A stretch of DNA of 28,582 bases from Porphyromonadaceae bacterium UBA4702 (GTDB lineage: Bacteria > Bacteroidota > Bacteroidia > Bacteroidales > Muribaculaceae). The position numbers were made by a program, and so were the translations under genes. The number at the start of each line of letters is the position of its first letter. Within the stretch, counting starts at the first letter, position 1. Location: the NCBI GenBank assembly GCA_002404675.1, contig DHKE01000083.1, forward strand, positions 1-28,582, read 5' to 3'. Shown here piece after piece: positions 8,051-16,293 of this stretch. A model generated the notes under the pieces. That model ran no database searches and was not told the origin of the DNA. It worked only from the letters and a program-made list of their open reading frames with translations.

Positions 8051-9238
8051 TTACTTGATGATGCCGTATTTTCTGAATACTTTCTGTATGGCTTCGAGCG
8101 AGCGTTCAACCTGCTCCTTGGTATGCGTAGCCATAAGCGAGTACCGGATGAGCGTGTCTTGCGGAGCCACCGCAGGTGTCACCACAGGATTGACGAACAC
8201 TCCCTCTTCCAGCAGGTCGTGTGTGACGTGGAAAGTCTTGTAGTCATCGCGGATGAACAGCGGGATGATAGGAGTGGAGGTATGGCCAATCTCGCAACCC
8301 ATTGCACGGAAGTTGTCTAGTGCATAGTTGGTGATGTCCCACAGGTGAGCCTGGCGTTCAGGCTCTGCCAGCATGATGTCAAGAGCGGCGTTGACAGCTG
8401 CCGTGGCGGCCGGCGTGATGCTCGCTGTGAAGATGTACGAGCGCGAATGGTGGCGCAGGTAGTTGGTTATCTCCTTGTCTGTGGCAATGAAGCCGCCCAG
8501 CGACGCAAACGACTTGCTGAAAGTTCCCATGATGAGGTCTACATCGTCGGCAACGCCGAAGTGGTGGCATACGCCGCGTCCGCCCGCGCCGAAAACGCCG
8601 ATGCCATGCGCCTCGTCGGCCATGACAGTCGCGTTGTACTTCTTAGCCAGACGTACTATCTCCTTCATGTTCGCCACGTCGCCCTCCATTGAGAACACCG
8701 TGTCAGTGACTATCAACTTGATTTTGTCCGTGTCACAGCTCGCCAGCTGCTTTTTGAGCGACTCCATGTCGTTGTGCTTATACTTCAGGTAGTTGGAGAA
8801 AGACAGACGGCGACCTTCGATGATTGACGCATGATCCTGTTCGTCGAGTATGATGTAGTCGCCGCGACCGGTGAGCGTTGAGACAACGCCGAGGTTCACG
8901 CCGAAGCCGGTGGAGTATAGCATCACGTCTTCCTTGCCAAGATAATCGGCGAGCCGCTCCTCGAGCCGCTTGTGGATGTCAAGCGTGCCGTTAAGGAACG
9001 GAGAACCGGCCATGCCTGTGCCGTACTTGCGCGTAGCCTCGACAGCTGCTTCGATTACCTTCGGGTGGTCTGTCAGTCCCATATAGGAGTTGGATCCGAA
9101 CATCAGCACCTTGCGGCCGTTCATCATCACTTCCGTGTCCTGATGGCTGTCGATTTCCCTGAAATATGGGTAAATGCCAGCAGCTTTCGCTTTCTGCGGG
9201 GCGTCATACCGCGCCAGTTTTTGTTGTAGAGGCTTCAT
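8051..9238 (-). CDS. spt: Serine palmitoyltransferase (sphingolipid synthesis)
   Basis: A PLP-dependent alpha-oxoamine synthase that condenses L-serine with a long-chain acyl-CoA to give 3-ketosphinganine, the first step of the sphingolipids characteristic of Bacteroidales. The product has 395 residues, full family length. Visible active-site residues are H136 in DEQDHASI (stacks on the cofactor), D208 and H211 in MADEAHGIG, and the Schiff-base lysine K242 in GTFSKSFASLGG. GSNSYMGL near 48-55 and GSPFLNGT near 78-85 are also typical. KBL and BioF share this fold, but the overall match is to the Bacteroides-type SPT. The gene stands alone on the minus strand and has its own promoter at 9393-9424. 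Confidence 0.88.
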   Translation of the reverse strand: MKPLQQKLARYDAPQKAKAAGIYPYFREIDSHQDTEVMMNGRKVLMFGSNSYMGLTDHPKVIEAAVEATRKYGTGMAGSPFLNGTLDIHKRLEERLADYLGKEDVMLYSTGFGVNLGVVSTLTGRGDYIILDEQDHASIIEGRRLSFSNYLKYKHNDMESLKKQLASCDTDKIKLIVTDTVFSMEGDVANMKEIVRLAKKYNATVMADEAHGIGVFGAGGRGVCHHFGVADDVDLIMGTFSKSFASLGGFIATDKEITNYLRHHSRSYIFTASITPAATAAVNAALDIMLAEPERQAHLWDITNYALDNFRAMGCEIGHTSTPIIPLFIRDDYKTFHVTHDLLEEGVFVNPVVTPAVAPQDTLIRYSLMATHTKEQVERSLEAIQKVFRKYGIIK

Positions 9239-9324
9239 TTCTATATTCTTACCTTTCCGCTCGCAGCCGTCGCAGACAGCTGTTGAGGGGGGATGTTGCT
9301 TTTACTGATTTGTCCTACTGCAAA

Positions 9325-9340
9325 GGCTCTCGCGAGAGCC
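9325..9340. repeat. Perfect 16-base palindrome in the spt leader
   Basis: GGCTCTCGCGAGAGCC is fully self-complementary and lies in the roughly 150-base untranslated leader of spt. It could be an operator for a dimeric regulator or an mRNA hairpin with a CGCG loop. On the minus strand it is followed by TTTG, so it is at best a poor terminator. Confidence 0.5.
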
Positions 9341-9392
9341 CTTGGGCGGCAACAGCTTTCCGCAAAAGTTGCACACCGAGCAGTTCAGAGTG

Positions 9393-9424
9393 CAAAGTTA
9401 CGCATTATATTTCAATTTCGGAAA
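9393..9424 (-). promoter_or_regulatory. Probable promoter of spt
   Basis: On the minus strand TTTC (9421-9424), 20 bases, then TAACTTTG (9393-9400). The -7 box is perfect and the -33 box has one mismatch. The 360-base divergent gap 9239-9598 holds this promoter, the spt leader palindrome and the dnaN promoter; I see no gene in it. Confidence 0.6.
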
Positions 9425-9471
9425 TGTCCCCTCGCAAAATCTGCCTCTTGACTCTACATTTCTGGGGCGGA

Positions 9472-9503
9472 TTTGCGTATGACGGGGAAATGTGCTATCT
9501 TTG
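9472..9503 (+). promoter_or_regulatory. Promoter of the dnaN operon
   Basis: TTTG (9472-9475), 20 bases, then TATCTTTG (9496-9503). Both boxes match the Bacteroidota consensus exactly. The leader to ATG 9599 is about 90 bases. Confidence 0.8.
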
Positions 9504-9598
9504 TACATTAATACAGACAGGCGCACTGTGCGCCAAGGCCAGTGCCACGGCGTTTGCCACGGTTCGGCCACTGAAACAGAAACAATAAAGACAAAGAT

Positions 9599-10726
9599 AT
9601 GAAATTCAATGTACAGAGCAAGGCTCTACAGTCGCAGCTTCAGGCTGTCAGCAAGGTGATCAATACCAAGAACGCGATGTCGATACTCGACAATTTCCTC
9701 TTCGAGGTGAAGGGCGACCGCCTATACATCACCGGCTCTGACCAGGAGAATGTGATGACCGCCTCGCTCGAGATAATGGAGGTCGAGGGGCAGGGCAAAG
9801 TTGCTCTCAACGCCAAGCGTCTGCTCGATATGCTCAAGGAAGTTCCAGGCCAGGGGCTGACATTCTCTATCAATGAGGACAATCTCGAAACGCAGATACA
9901 GTTCATGTCGGGACATTTCAGCTTCATGGGCGTGGACGCTACGGAATACCCCATAGACAGCCACGACAGCGAGGAACACCGCGATATCACACTCGATCCC
10001 GAAATCGTGCAGAAAGGCATCGAGGCCACAATATTCGCTGTCAGTGCCGACACGCTGCGCCCCATGATGATGGGCATACACTGGGATTTCCACAGCGAGG
10101 ACATCACATTCGTCAGCAGCGACACCCACAAGCTGGTACGGTACATCAACCGTCAGGCTCAGCCGGGCTTTGAGGTCGGGTTCACCATGCCTGCCAAGCC
10201 CGCGTCGATACTGCGCAACATAATCTCCAAGGATGACAAGGAGCTGACGCTGCAGATAGGAGAGAAGCATGCCACTTTCGTCATCGGCGACTATGTGCTG
10301 ACCTGCCGCTTCATCAACGGCAACTATCCCAACTATGACCGCGTGATACCGACTGACAACCCATTTTCGCTGACCGTAGACCGCACTTCGCTGCTCAACG
10401 CCATGCGCCGCGTCGCCCTGTTCGCGAGCCTTGCCTCTGGGCTGGTTAAGCTCAACATATCTGCTGCCAACATTCACCTGTCGGCACAGGACGTGGACTA
10501 TTCAGTGTCTGCTGAGGAGGACGTGGCATGCCAGTATGAGGGCAACGAGATGACCATAGGCTTCAAAGCCCCATTCCTGATTGAGGTGCTTAGCAATCTG
10601 AAGTCAGACGAGGTGGTACTCAACCTCTCCGACCCGACACGTCCGGGCATCTTCGTTCCTTCCAAGCAGCTGGATGACGAGAACATACTGATGCTGCTGA
10701 TGCCCATGCAGACTTTCGACTATTGA
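9599..10726 (+). CDS. dnaN: DNA polymerase III beta subunit (sliding clamp)
   Basis: The ring-shaped processivity clamp that tethers polymerase III and other enzymes to DNA. The product has 375 residues, the family length, and reads as three clamp domains from MKFNVQSKALQSQLQAVSKV to the C-terminal LMLLMPMQTFDY. The conserved C-terminal M-P-M segment lies in the partner-binding pocket. ATG 9599 is the only sensible start. It is first in a six-gene run, with an 18-base gap to the exonuclease gene. In this lineage dnaN is placed with recombination and CoA genes rather than next to dnaA. Confidence 0.96.
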   Translation: MKFNVQSKALQSQLQAVSKVINTKNAMSILDNFLFEVKGDRLYITGSDQENVMTASLEIMEVEGQGKVALNAKRLLDMLKEVPGQGLTFSINEDNLETQIQFMSGHFSFMGVDATEYPIDSHDSEEHRDITLDPEIVQKGIEATIFAVSADTLRPMMMGIHWDFHSEDITFVSSDTHKLVRYINRQAQPGFEVGFTMPAKPASILRNIISKDDKELTLQIGEKHATFVIGDYVLTCRFINGNYPNYDRVIPTDNPFSLTVDRTSLLNAMRRVALFASLASGLVKLNISAANIHLSAQDVDYSVSAEEDVACQYEGNEMTIGFKAPFLIEVLSNLKSDEVVLNLSDPTRPGIFVPSKQLDDENILMLLMPMQTFDY

Positions 10727-10744
10727 CTTTGACACGCGCTGACA

Positions 10745-11530
10745 ATGGAACTCAACCTGAAACGCCCCATAATATTCTTCGACCTCGAGACTACGGGGAC
10801 GAACATTATCCACGACCGCATCGTCGAGCTGTCGTTCATCAAGGTGATGCCTGACGGCACGGAAATCGAGAAGTCACGCCGTATCAACCCGGAGATGCAC
10901 ATACCAGAGGAATCGACGGCCATACACCATATCACGGACGAGGATGTCAAGGACTGCCCGACGTTCAAGCAGGTAGCCCGCTCGCTCTACGAGATTTTCG
11001 ATGGCTGTGACATTGCCGGTTACAACAGCAACAAGTTTGACGTGCCGGTGCTTATCGAGGAGTTTGCCCGCGCCGGCATGACGTTCAGCGTCGCTGACCG
11101 CCAGTTTGTCGATGTGCAGAACATCTTCCACAAAATGGAGCAGCGCACCCTCGTGGCTGCTTACCGGTTCTATTGCGGCAAGGAGCTGACTGACGCTCAC
11201 TCGGCAATGGCTGACACCCGCGCTACATACGAGGTGCTGAAAAGCCAGCTTGACCGATACGACACGCTGGAGAACGATGTGGAGAAGCTCGCCGAGTTCT
11301 CGCGTCAGGGGCGCAACCTCGACTTGGCGGGGCGTATCGTCCTCAATGACAAGGACGAGCCGATATTCAACTTCGGCAAGCACAAGGGGAAGACCGTGGA
11401 GGAGGTGTTGCGCAAAGAGCCGTCTTTCATCGCCTGGATGCAGGAACGAGAGTTCTCGCGCAATACCATTGACGTGCTTCTCCAGCTCAAAGCCAAGTAT
11501 CTGAAAAACAGAAATAAAGGAATGCAGTGA
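10745..11530 (+). CDS. DnaQ-like 3'-5' exonuclease (polymerase III epsilon family)
   Basis: A DEDDh-type exonuclease, probably proofreading or repair. The product has 261 residues. Exo I is FFDLETTG with D13 and E15; Exo II is NSNKFDVPVL with D99; Exo III is DAHSAMADT with H152 and D157. After about residue 190 a small extra domain (IFNFGKHKGKTVEEVL ... FIAWM) resembles the C-terminal domain found on ExoX-like proteins. It directly follows dnaN, and its TGA overlaps the coaBC ATG by one base (11530). Whether it is the replicative epsilon subunit or a stand-alone exonuclease cannot be settled here. Confidence 0.87.
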   Translation: MELNLKRPIIFFDLETTGTNIIHDRIVELSFIKVMPDGTEIEKSRRINPEMHIPEESTAIHHITDEDVKDCPTFKQVARSLYEIFDGCDIAGYNSNKFDVPVLIEEFARAGMTFSVADRQFVDVQNIFHKMEQRTLVAAYRFYCGKELTDAHSAMADTRATYEVLKSQLDRYDTLENDVEKLAEFSRQGRNLDLAGRIVLNDKDEPIFNFGKHKGKTVEEVLRKEPSFIAWMQEREFSRNTIDVLLQLKAKYLKNRNKGMQ

Positions 11531-12720
11531 TGCTGAAGGGCAAGCACATCATCCTCGGCATAACCGGGGGCATAGCCGCCTACAAGTCGGCATACCTGTT
11601 GCGTCTGCTCATCAAAGCGGGCGCTGAGGTGCAGGTAGTAGCTACCCCGGCAGGCAAGGAGTTCATCACCCCGGTGACGCTCTCCGCCCTGAGTGGCAAG
11701 CCCGTCGTCAGCGAGTTTTTCACCGCCAACAGCGGCGAATGGCATAGTCATGTTGACTTGGGGCTATGGGCAGACGCTATGGTCATTGCCCCGGCAACGG
11801 CCTGCACCCTCGGGAAAATGGCCAACGGCATAGCCGACAACATGCTCGTCACTACATATTTGAGCGCAAAGGAGAAGGTGTTCGCAGCTCCGGCAATGGA
11901 TCTTGACATGTGGGCGCACCCTTCTACGCAGCGCAATATCGCGACGCTTCGTGCTGACGGCGTGGAGATAATAGAACCCTCTGCAGGCGAATTGGCAAGC
12001 CATCTCGTGGGCAAAGGGCGCATGGAAGAGCCAGAGCGGATAGTCGAGCGGCTCGAGGCATATTTCGCCTCCGCAAGGACGCTGTCGGGCAAAACCATCC
12101 TCATCACGGCGGGGCCAACATACGAGAACATTGACCCGGTGCGGTTCATCGGCAACTACTCCAGCGGCAAAATGGGCTACGCCCTAGCCATGGAGTGCGC
12201 CAGCCGAGGGGCAAGAGTTGAGCTGGTGAGCGGACCTACGTCACTGGATTGCAGTCACCTGGGCATACGCCGCCACGACGTGCGCAGCGCAAAGGAGATG
12301 CTCGAGGCTGCCGACGGGGTGTTTGACAGCTGTGACGCGGCCATATTCTGCGCCGCAGTGGCAGACTATGCACCTGCGGAGTGCTGCGATGCCAAAATCA
12401 AGCGCGAGAAATCAGAGGAGATTACGTTGCGGCTGGTGCGCAACCCCGACATAGCAGCCACTTTGTCAGGACGCAAGCACGAGCAACTCACCGTAGGCTT
12501 CGCACTCGAGACTGACGAGGGAATGGCTGCGGCACGCCGCAAGCTCGCTGACAAGAACCTCGATTGGATAGTCCTAAATTCCCTTACAAACCCCATGGCA
12601 GGTTTTCAGAAAGACACCAACGCCGTGACACTGATTTCAGCATGGGGCGAGGAGAAGGCCTTGCCGCCGCGCCTCAAGACAGAGATTGCCAAGGAGATGA
12701 TCGATACCATTTTTCGTTGA
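11530..12720 (+). CDS. coaBC: Bifunctional phosphopantothenoylcysteine decarboxylase / phosphopantothenate-cysteine ligase
   Basis: Joins phosphopantothenate to cysteine (CoaB) and decarboxylates the product with FMN (CoaC) to give phosphopantetheine, for coenzyme A. ATG 11530 is preferred over the overlapping in-frame GTG at 11527; the product has 396 residues. CoaC half: GITGGIAAYK near 9-18, active-site H74 in WHSHVDLGLWAD, and the flavin/substrate motif APAMDLDMW. CoaB half: ITAGPTYENIDPVRFIGNYS, the NPDI segment, VGFALET and KNLDWIVLN. At S157 (ELASHLVGKGRM) the E. coli enzyme has catalytic Cys158. It lies fourth-to-last in the dnaN operon; coaE is in the next operon. Confidence 0.93.
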   Translation: MLKGKHIILGITGGIAAYKSAYLLRLLIKAGAEVQVVATPAGKEFITPVTLSALSGKPVVSEFFTANSGEWHSHVDLGLWADAMVIAPATACTLGKMANGIADNMLVTTYLSAKEKVFAAPAMDLDMWAHPSTQRNIATLRADGVEIIEPSAGELASHLVGKGRMEEPERIVERLEAYFASARTLSGKTILITAGPTYENIDPVRFIGNYSSGKMGYALAMECASRGARVELVSGPTSLDCSHLGIRRHDVRSAKEMLEAADGVFDSCDAAIFCAAVADYAPAECCDAKIKREKSEEITLRLVRNPDIAATLSGRKHEQLTVGFALETDEGMAAARRKLADKNLDWIVLNSLTNPMAGFQKDTNAVTLISAWGEEKALPPRLKTEIAKEMIDTIFR

Positions 12721-12738
12721 CACACATATAATGAATAT

Positions 12739-13683
12739 ATGACAGCACACGGAAACACACCACCCTCATCACTGCGCGGATTGCTGCTCGCACTGGCAGC
12801 CGTTCTGTCTGTCTGCTTGCCAATGGCTGCGCAGGAGCTGAACTGCACCGTGGAGGTGAACTCGTCTCAAATTCAGGGGACTAACAAGTCCGTGTTCGAG
12901 TCGTTGCAGACCTCGATAACGGAGTATTTCAACGACCGCAAGTGGACTAACGCCCAGTTCTCAGCCAACGAGAAGATAGAGTGCCGTTTCTATCTGACAG
13001 TCAAGACATACGAAGACGACCGCATCAAGGGCGACCTGCAAGTCCAGCTGTCACGCCCGGTGTACAACAGCACATACACGACAACGCTGTTAAACTTCAA
13101 GGACACGAAAATAGAGTTTGACTACCGTGACGGCGACCCGCTGGTGTTCTCTGAAAACACTATGGAGAACAACCTCACGGCAATACTCAACTTCTACGCC
13201 TATATGTTCCTCGCACTCGATTTCGACAGCTTCTCGCTCATGGGGGGACAGCCCTATTTTGACCGAGCGGCGACTATCGTACAGCTGGCACAGTCGAGCG
13301 GTGAGGTGGGCTGGCGTACATTTGAGGACACCAAGAACCGTGCAGCCGTGCTTGCCGCCTTCACCGACCCGAACACACAGGGGATGCGCAGGCTGCTATA
13401 CAACTACCACCGCAAAGGCCTCGACGAAATGGTAACAAGCCCCGACAAGGGGAGGGCGGTGATAACCGAATCGCTCAACGAAATACAAGAGATATACAAG
13501 GTTGCCCCCATGTCCGTTGCTCTCTCCCTGTTCCGCGACAGCAAGCTCGACGAATTGGTCAATGTATACTCCAAAGCTCCCCAGAGCGAGCGCGAGGACG
13601 TGTACAACCTATTGCACAACATCTACCCGACGGACAATGACCGTCTCGACAAAATCAAGAACCCTCCCGAAGAGACTCGCTAA
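12739..13683 (+). CDS. DUF4835 / PorD-like exported protein
   Basis: An exported protein of 314 residues with a clear signal peptide (SLRGLLLALAAVLSV, cleavage after MAA, mature start about QELNC). The mature sequence, with the ELNCTVEVN start, YFNDRKW, YDYRDGDPL-like and YFDRA segments, fits the DUF4835 family of Bacteroidota. Members are labelled PorD in some annotations and linked to type IX secretion or gliding; I recall this link and cannot prove it here. The gene sits between coaBC and recN, a neighbourhood I associate with this family in Bacteroidales. The start at 12739 gives the signal peptide; an ATG at 12731 is out of frame. Confidence 0.75.
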   Translation: MTAHGNTPPSSLRGLLLALAAVLSVCLPMAAQELNCTVEVNSSQIQGTNKSVFESLQTSITEYFNDRKWTNAQFSANEKIECRFYLTVKTYEDDRIKGDLQVQLSRPVYNSTYTTTLLNFKDTKIEFDYRDGDPLVFSENTMENNLTAILNFYAYMFLALDFDSFSLMGGQPYFDRAATIVQLAQSSGEVGWRTFEDTKNRAAVLAAFTDPNTQGMRRLLYNYHRKGLDEMVTSPDKGRAVITESLNEIQEIYKVAPMSVALSLFRDSKLDELVNVYSKAPQSEREDVYNLLHNIYPTDNDRLDKIKNPPEETR

Positions 13684-13710
13684 GCTGCAAGAGAATAACG
13701 AATTAAAGCA

Positions 13711-15387
13711 ATGCTGAAACGTCTGTCAATATCCAACTACGCGCTGATTTCCTCAATAGAAATCACATTCGGCAGCGGGCTGACCATAATCACTGGCGAG
13801 ACTGGCGCGGGCAAGTCTATTATGATGGGTGCGCTGTCGCTGTTGCTCGGCGGACGCGCCGACACCCGGGTGGTGCGCGACAAGGCCGCAAAGTCAGTCG
13901 TCGAAGCAACATTCTCCGCTAATTGCCGTCTGCAACCCCTGTTTGAGGCAAGCCAGCTCGACTGGGACGACGATGAGATCATCATACGCCGCGAGGTTTC
14001 ATCGACAGGACGCTCAAGGGCATTCGTCAATGACACGCCTGTCAACCTCAAGACGCTCGGCGACATCACCACGTCGCTCATCGACATACACTCGCAGAAC
14101 AGCAACCTGATGCTCCGCGAGCCGCACCGGCAGCTCGAAATACTCGATGCTCTGGCTGATAACGAGCAGCTGTTAGCTGAATACAAGGCCGCATTCCGAC
14201 GCTATGTCAAGGTGCGAAACGCCTTGCAGAACGCACGCAACGAAATTGCCGCCAACCGCGAGAACGAGAACTTCCTCCGTTTCCAAGTCAGCCAGCTTGA
14301 TACGCTCGCCCCTAAGGCTGGCGAACTCGAAACCCTCGAACGGCAGTCAGAAATGCTCGGAGACGCGGAAGAGATTGCAGCCAACCTGTCGCACGCCACG
14401 CGGCTGCTCGACAGCGGCGAAAACTCAATAATAACGAAGCTCGCCGAGGTGAGACACACGCTCTCCAAGGTCAACTTCCGTCTGCTCGAAGACAGCGGCG
14501 AGGACAGCTCGCTGCTCCAGCGGCTCGAATCGGTATACGTCGAGGCTAAAGACATTGCCCAGACCCTGTTAGGCATGGCAGAGCGCGTGGACAGCAACCC
14601 CGCGCAGCTTGCCGCCGTTGAGCAGCGCATGACGGCGATATACGACGCGCTGAAGCGGTACAATGCCGCCGCCGACACGCAGCTGGCCGAAATACACCAG
14701 TCGCTCCGTAAGCAGCTCGCCGCACTCGATACCTCCGACACAGACCTGCATGAACTCGAAAGCGAGATGAAGGAGAAGGGTAGAACGCTGCGTGCCGCTG
14801 CCGACCGCCTCAGCGATACACGGGTGCGTGCCGCCGAGCGATTTTCCGACCTGCTCACACAGACGGCGCGTCCGCTCGGAATGTCTAACCTGAAGTTCGC
14901 CGCCCTCACCTCCAAGGGAAAACTGACTCCCGACGGACAGGACAATGTCGAGTTCCTGTGTTCGTTCAACAAGAACCAGGAGCTGATGCCCGTATCTGCC
15001 ATAGCCTCCGGGGGCGAGACCTCTCGCCTGATGCTCTCTATAAAAGCTATCATCGCCAGCCATGTCGCTTTGCCCTCGATAATCTTTGACGAGGTGGACA
15101 CAGGCGTGTCGGGCGACGTGGCTGACAAGATGGGTGCGATGATGCGCGACATGGGGCAGCAAATACAGGTGATAGCCATTACCCACCTGCCGCAGGTGGC
15201 AGCCAAGGGGCAGCAACACTACAAGGTGTTCAAGGCGGACGACGAAGAGAAGACCGTCACCAGCATCGCCGCGCTCGACTATGAACAGCGCGTGGCAGAG
15301 CTGGCAGTGATGCTTTCAGGCTCGTCCGTAGACCAGGCAGCGGTCATGAACGCCAAATCTCTCCTCGACAAAAGCAACAAGAAATAA
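13711..15387 (+). CDS. recN: DNA repair protein RecN
   Basis: An SMC-like ATPase acting in double-strand break repair. The product has 558 residues, the family length. Walker A GETGAGKS is at 29-36. The middle of the protein is long helical coiled coil (about 150-370). The C-terminal ABC half has the signature ASGGETSRLML and the Walker B DEVDTGVSGDVADKMG, followed by the ITHLPQVAAKGQQHYKV segment typical of RecN. It is separated from the PorD-like gene by 27 bases and from rlmB by 9 bases, in the dnaN operon. Confidence 0.96.
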   Translation: MLKRLSISNYALISSIEITFGSGLTIITGETGAGKSIMMGALSLLLGGRADTRVVRDKAAKSVVEATFSANCRLQPLFEASQLDWDDDEIIIRREVSSTGRSRAFVNDTPVNLKTLGDITTSLIDIHSQNSNLMLREPHRQLEILDALADNEQLLAEYKAAFRRYVKVRNALQNARNEIAANRENENFLRFQVSQLDTLAPKAGELETLERQSEMLGDAEEIAANLSHATRLLDSGENSIITKLAEVRHTLSKVNFRLLEDSGEDSSLLQRLESVYVEAKDIAQTLLGMAERVDSNPAQLAAVEQRMTAIYDALKRYNAAADTQLAEIHQSLRKQLAALDTSDTDLHELESEMKEKGRTLRAAADRLSDTRVRAAERFSDLLTQTARPLGMSNLKFAALTSKGKLTPDGQDNVEFLCSFNKNQELMPVSAIASGGETSRLMLSIKAIIASHVALPSIIFDEVDTGVSGDVADKMGAMMRDMGQQIQVIAITHLPQVAAKGQQHYKVFKADDEEKTVTSIAALDYEQRVAELAVMLSGSSVDQAAVMNAKSLLDKSNKK

Positions 15388-15396
15388 CACGCATCA

Positions 15397-16152
15397 ATGG
15401 ATAAAAGTCAATACGTATTCGGCTTGCGAGCCGTCATAGAAGCAATAGAGGCTGGTCGGGACATCGACAAAGTTCTCATACGCAAGGACATGGGCGGCGA
15501 CCTCGCCCGTGAACTTGCCTCCAAAATCAGCGAGTACGGCGTACCATCGCAGCGCGTGCCGCTCGAAAGGCTAAACCGCATCACGATGAAGAACCATCAG
15601 GGCGCAATTGCGTTGCTGTCGCCAGTGACATACTACCGCCTCGACCAGATAGTCCCCGAACTGTTTGACCGTGGCTCTACGCCGCTGATAGTGCTGTTGG
15701 ACGGTGTGACCGACACCCGCAATTTCGGAGCTATAGCCCGCACGGCCGAGTGCGCCGGCGTTGACGCCATAGTAATCCCCGAGCGCGGCAGCGCGACAGT
15801 CACCCCCGACGCTGTCAAGACTTCCGCAGGAGCCTTGCTGCACATACCCGTGTGCCGCGAGCGCAGCCTCGCTGATGCTGTCAGGTATCTGAAGCAGTGC
15901 GGCATCAGGGTCATCGGGGCTTCGGAGAAGAGCGGACGGCAGTTCACTGACGAGGACATGACCGTCCCGACAGCAATAGTCATGGGCGCGGAAGACACCG
16001 GGCTTTCCAGCGAAGTGTCACGCCTGTGCGACAGCCTGGCCGGCATCCCCATAGTCGGACACATCGCCTCGCTCAACGTCTCCGTAGCAGCCGGCGTGAT
16101 GATATACGAAGCAGTGCGCCAGCGCCTCGACGGCGGCATGGCTCTCCAGTGA
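15397..16152 (+). CDS. rlmB: 23S rRNA (guanosine-2'-O-)-methyltransferase, TrmH/SpoU family
   Basis: A SPOUT methyltransferase that probably methylates the 2'-O of a guanosine in 23S rRNA (G2251 in E. coli numbering). The product has 251 residues. The N-terminal substrate-binding domain starts YVFGLRAVIEAIEAG. The SPOUT motifs are DGVTDTRNFGAIARTAECAG (N109, R115), VMGAEDTGLS near 196-204 and IPIVGHIASLNVSVAAGV near 217-234, which forms the SAM-binding knot. It is the last gene of the dnaN operon. Other TrmH paralogues look similar, so the exact target is inferred. Confidence 0.85.
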   Translation: MDKSQYVFGLRAVIEAIEAGRDIDKVLIRKDMGGDLARELASKISEYGVPSQRVPLERLNRITMKNHQGAIALLSPVTYYRLDQIVPELFDRGSTPLIVLLDGVTDTRNFGAIARTAECAGVDAIVIPERGSATVTPDAVKTSAGALLHIPVCRERSLADAVRYLKQCGIRVIGASEKSGRQFTDEDMTVPTAIVMGAEDTGLSSEVSRLCDSLAGIPIVGHIASLNVSVAAGVMIYEAVRQRLDGGMALQ

Positions 16153-16193
16153 CACAATATTCAGGCGCCTGTAGATTGATTTACCCCCTTTCA

Positions 16194-16225
16194 TTTGCAG
16201 ATTAGCAAGGTTTGAACTAATTTTG
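16194..16225 (+). promoter_or_regulatory. Promoter of the nusB operon
   Basis: TTTG (16194-16197), 20 bases, then TAATTTTG (16218-16225). Both boxes fit the consensus, and the leader to ATG 16294 is about 60 bases. It shows that nusB starts a new transcription unit after rlmB. Confidence 0.78.
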
Positions 16226-16293
16226 CACTGCAACAGGGACAACGCACACCGCAGCGCGTCGCTCCCGGCACAAACACACGAACATAAAGAGTT

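Noticed and set aside
9166..9588. 140-residue plus-strand frame spanning the spt start and the spt-dnaN gap
   Set aside because: It runs across both divergent promoters and has no recognisable features.
14202..15206. 334-residue minus-strand frame opposite recN
   Set aside because: Ser/Arg-rich shadow of a well-supported gene.
16162..16171. CAGGCGCCTG palindrome after rlmB as a terminator
   Set aside because: Too short to form a stable hairpin with a proper loop, and no T run follows.
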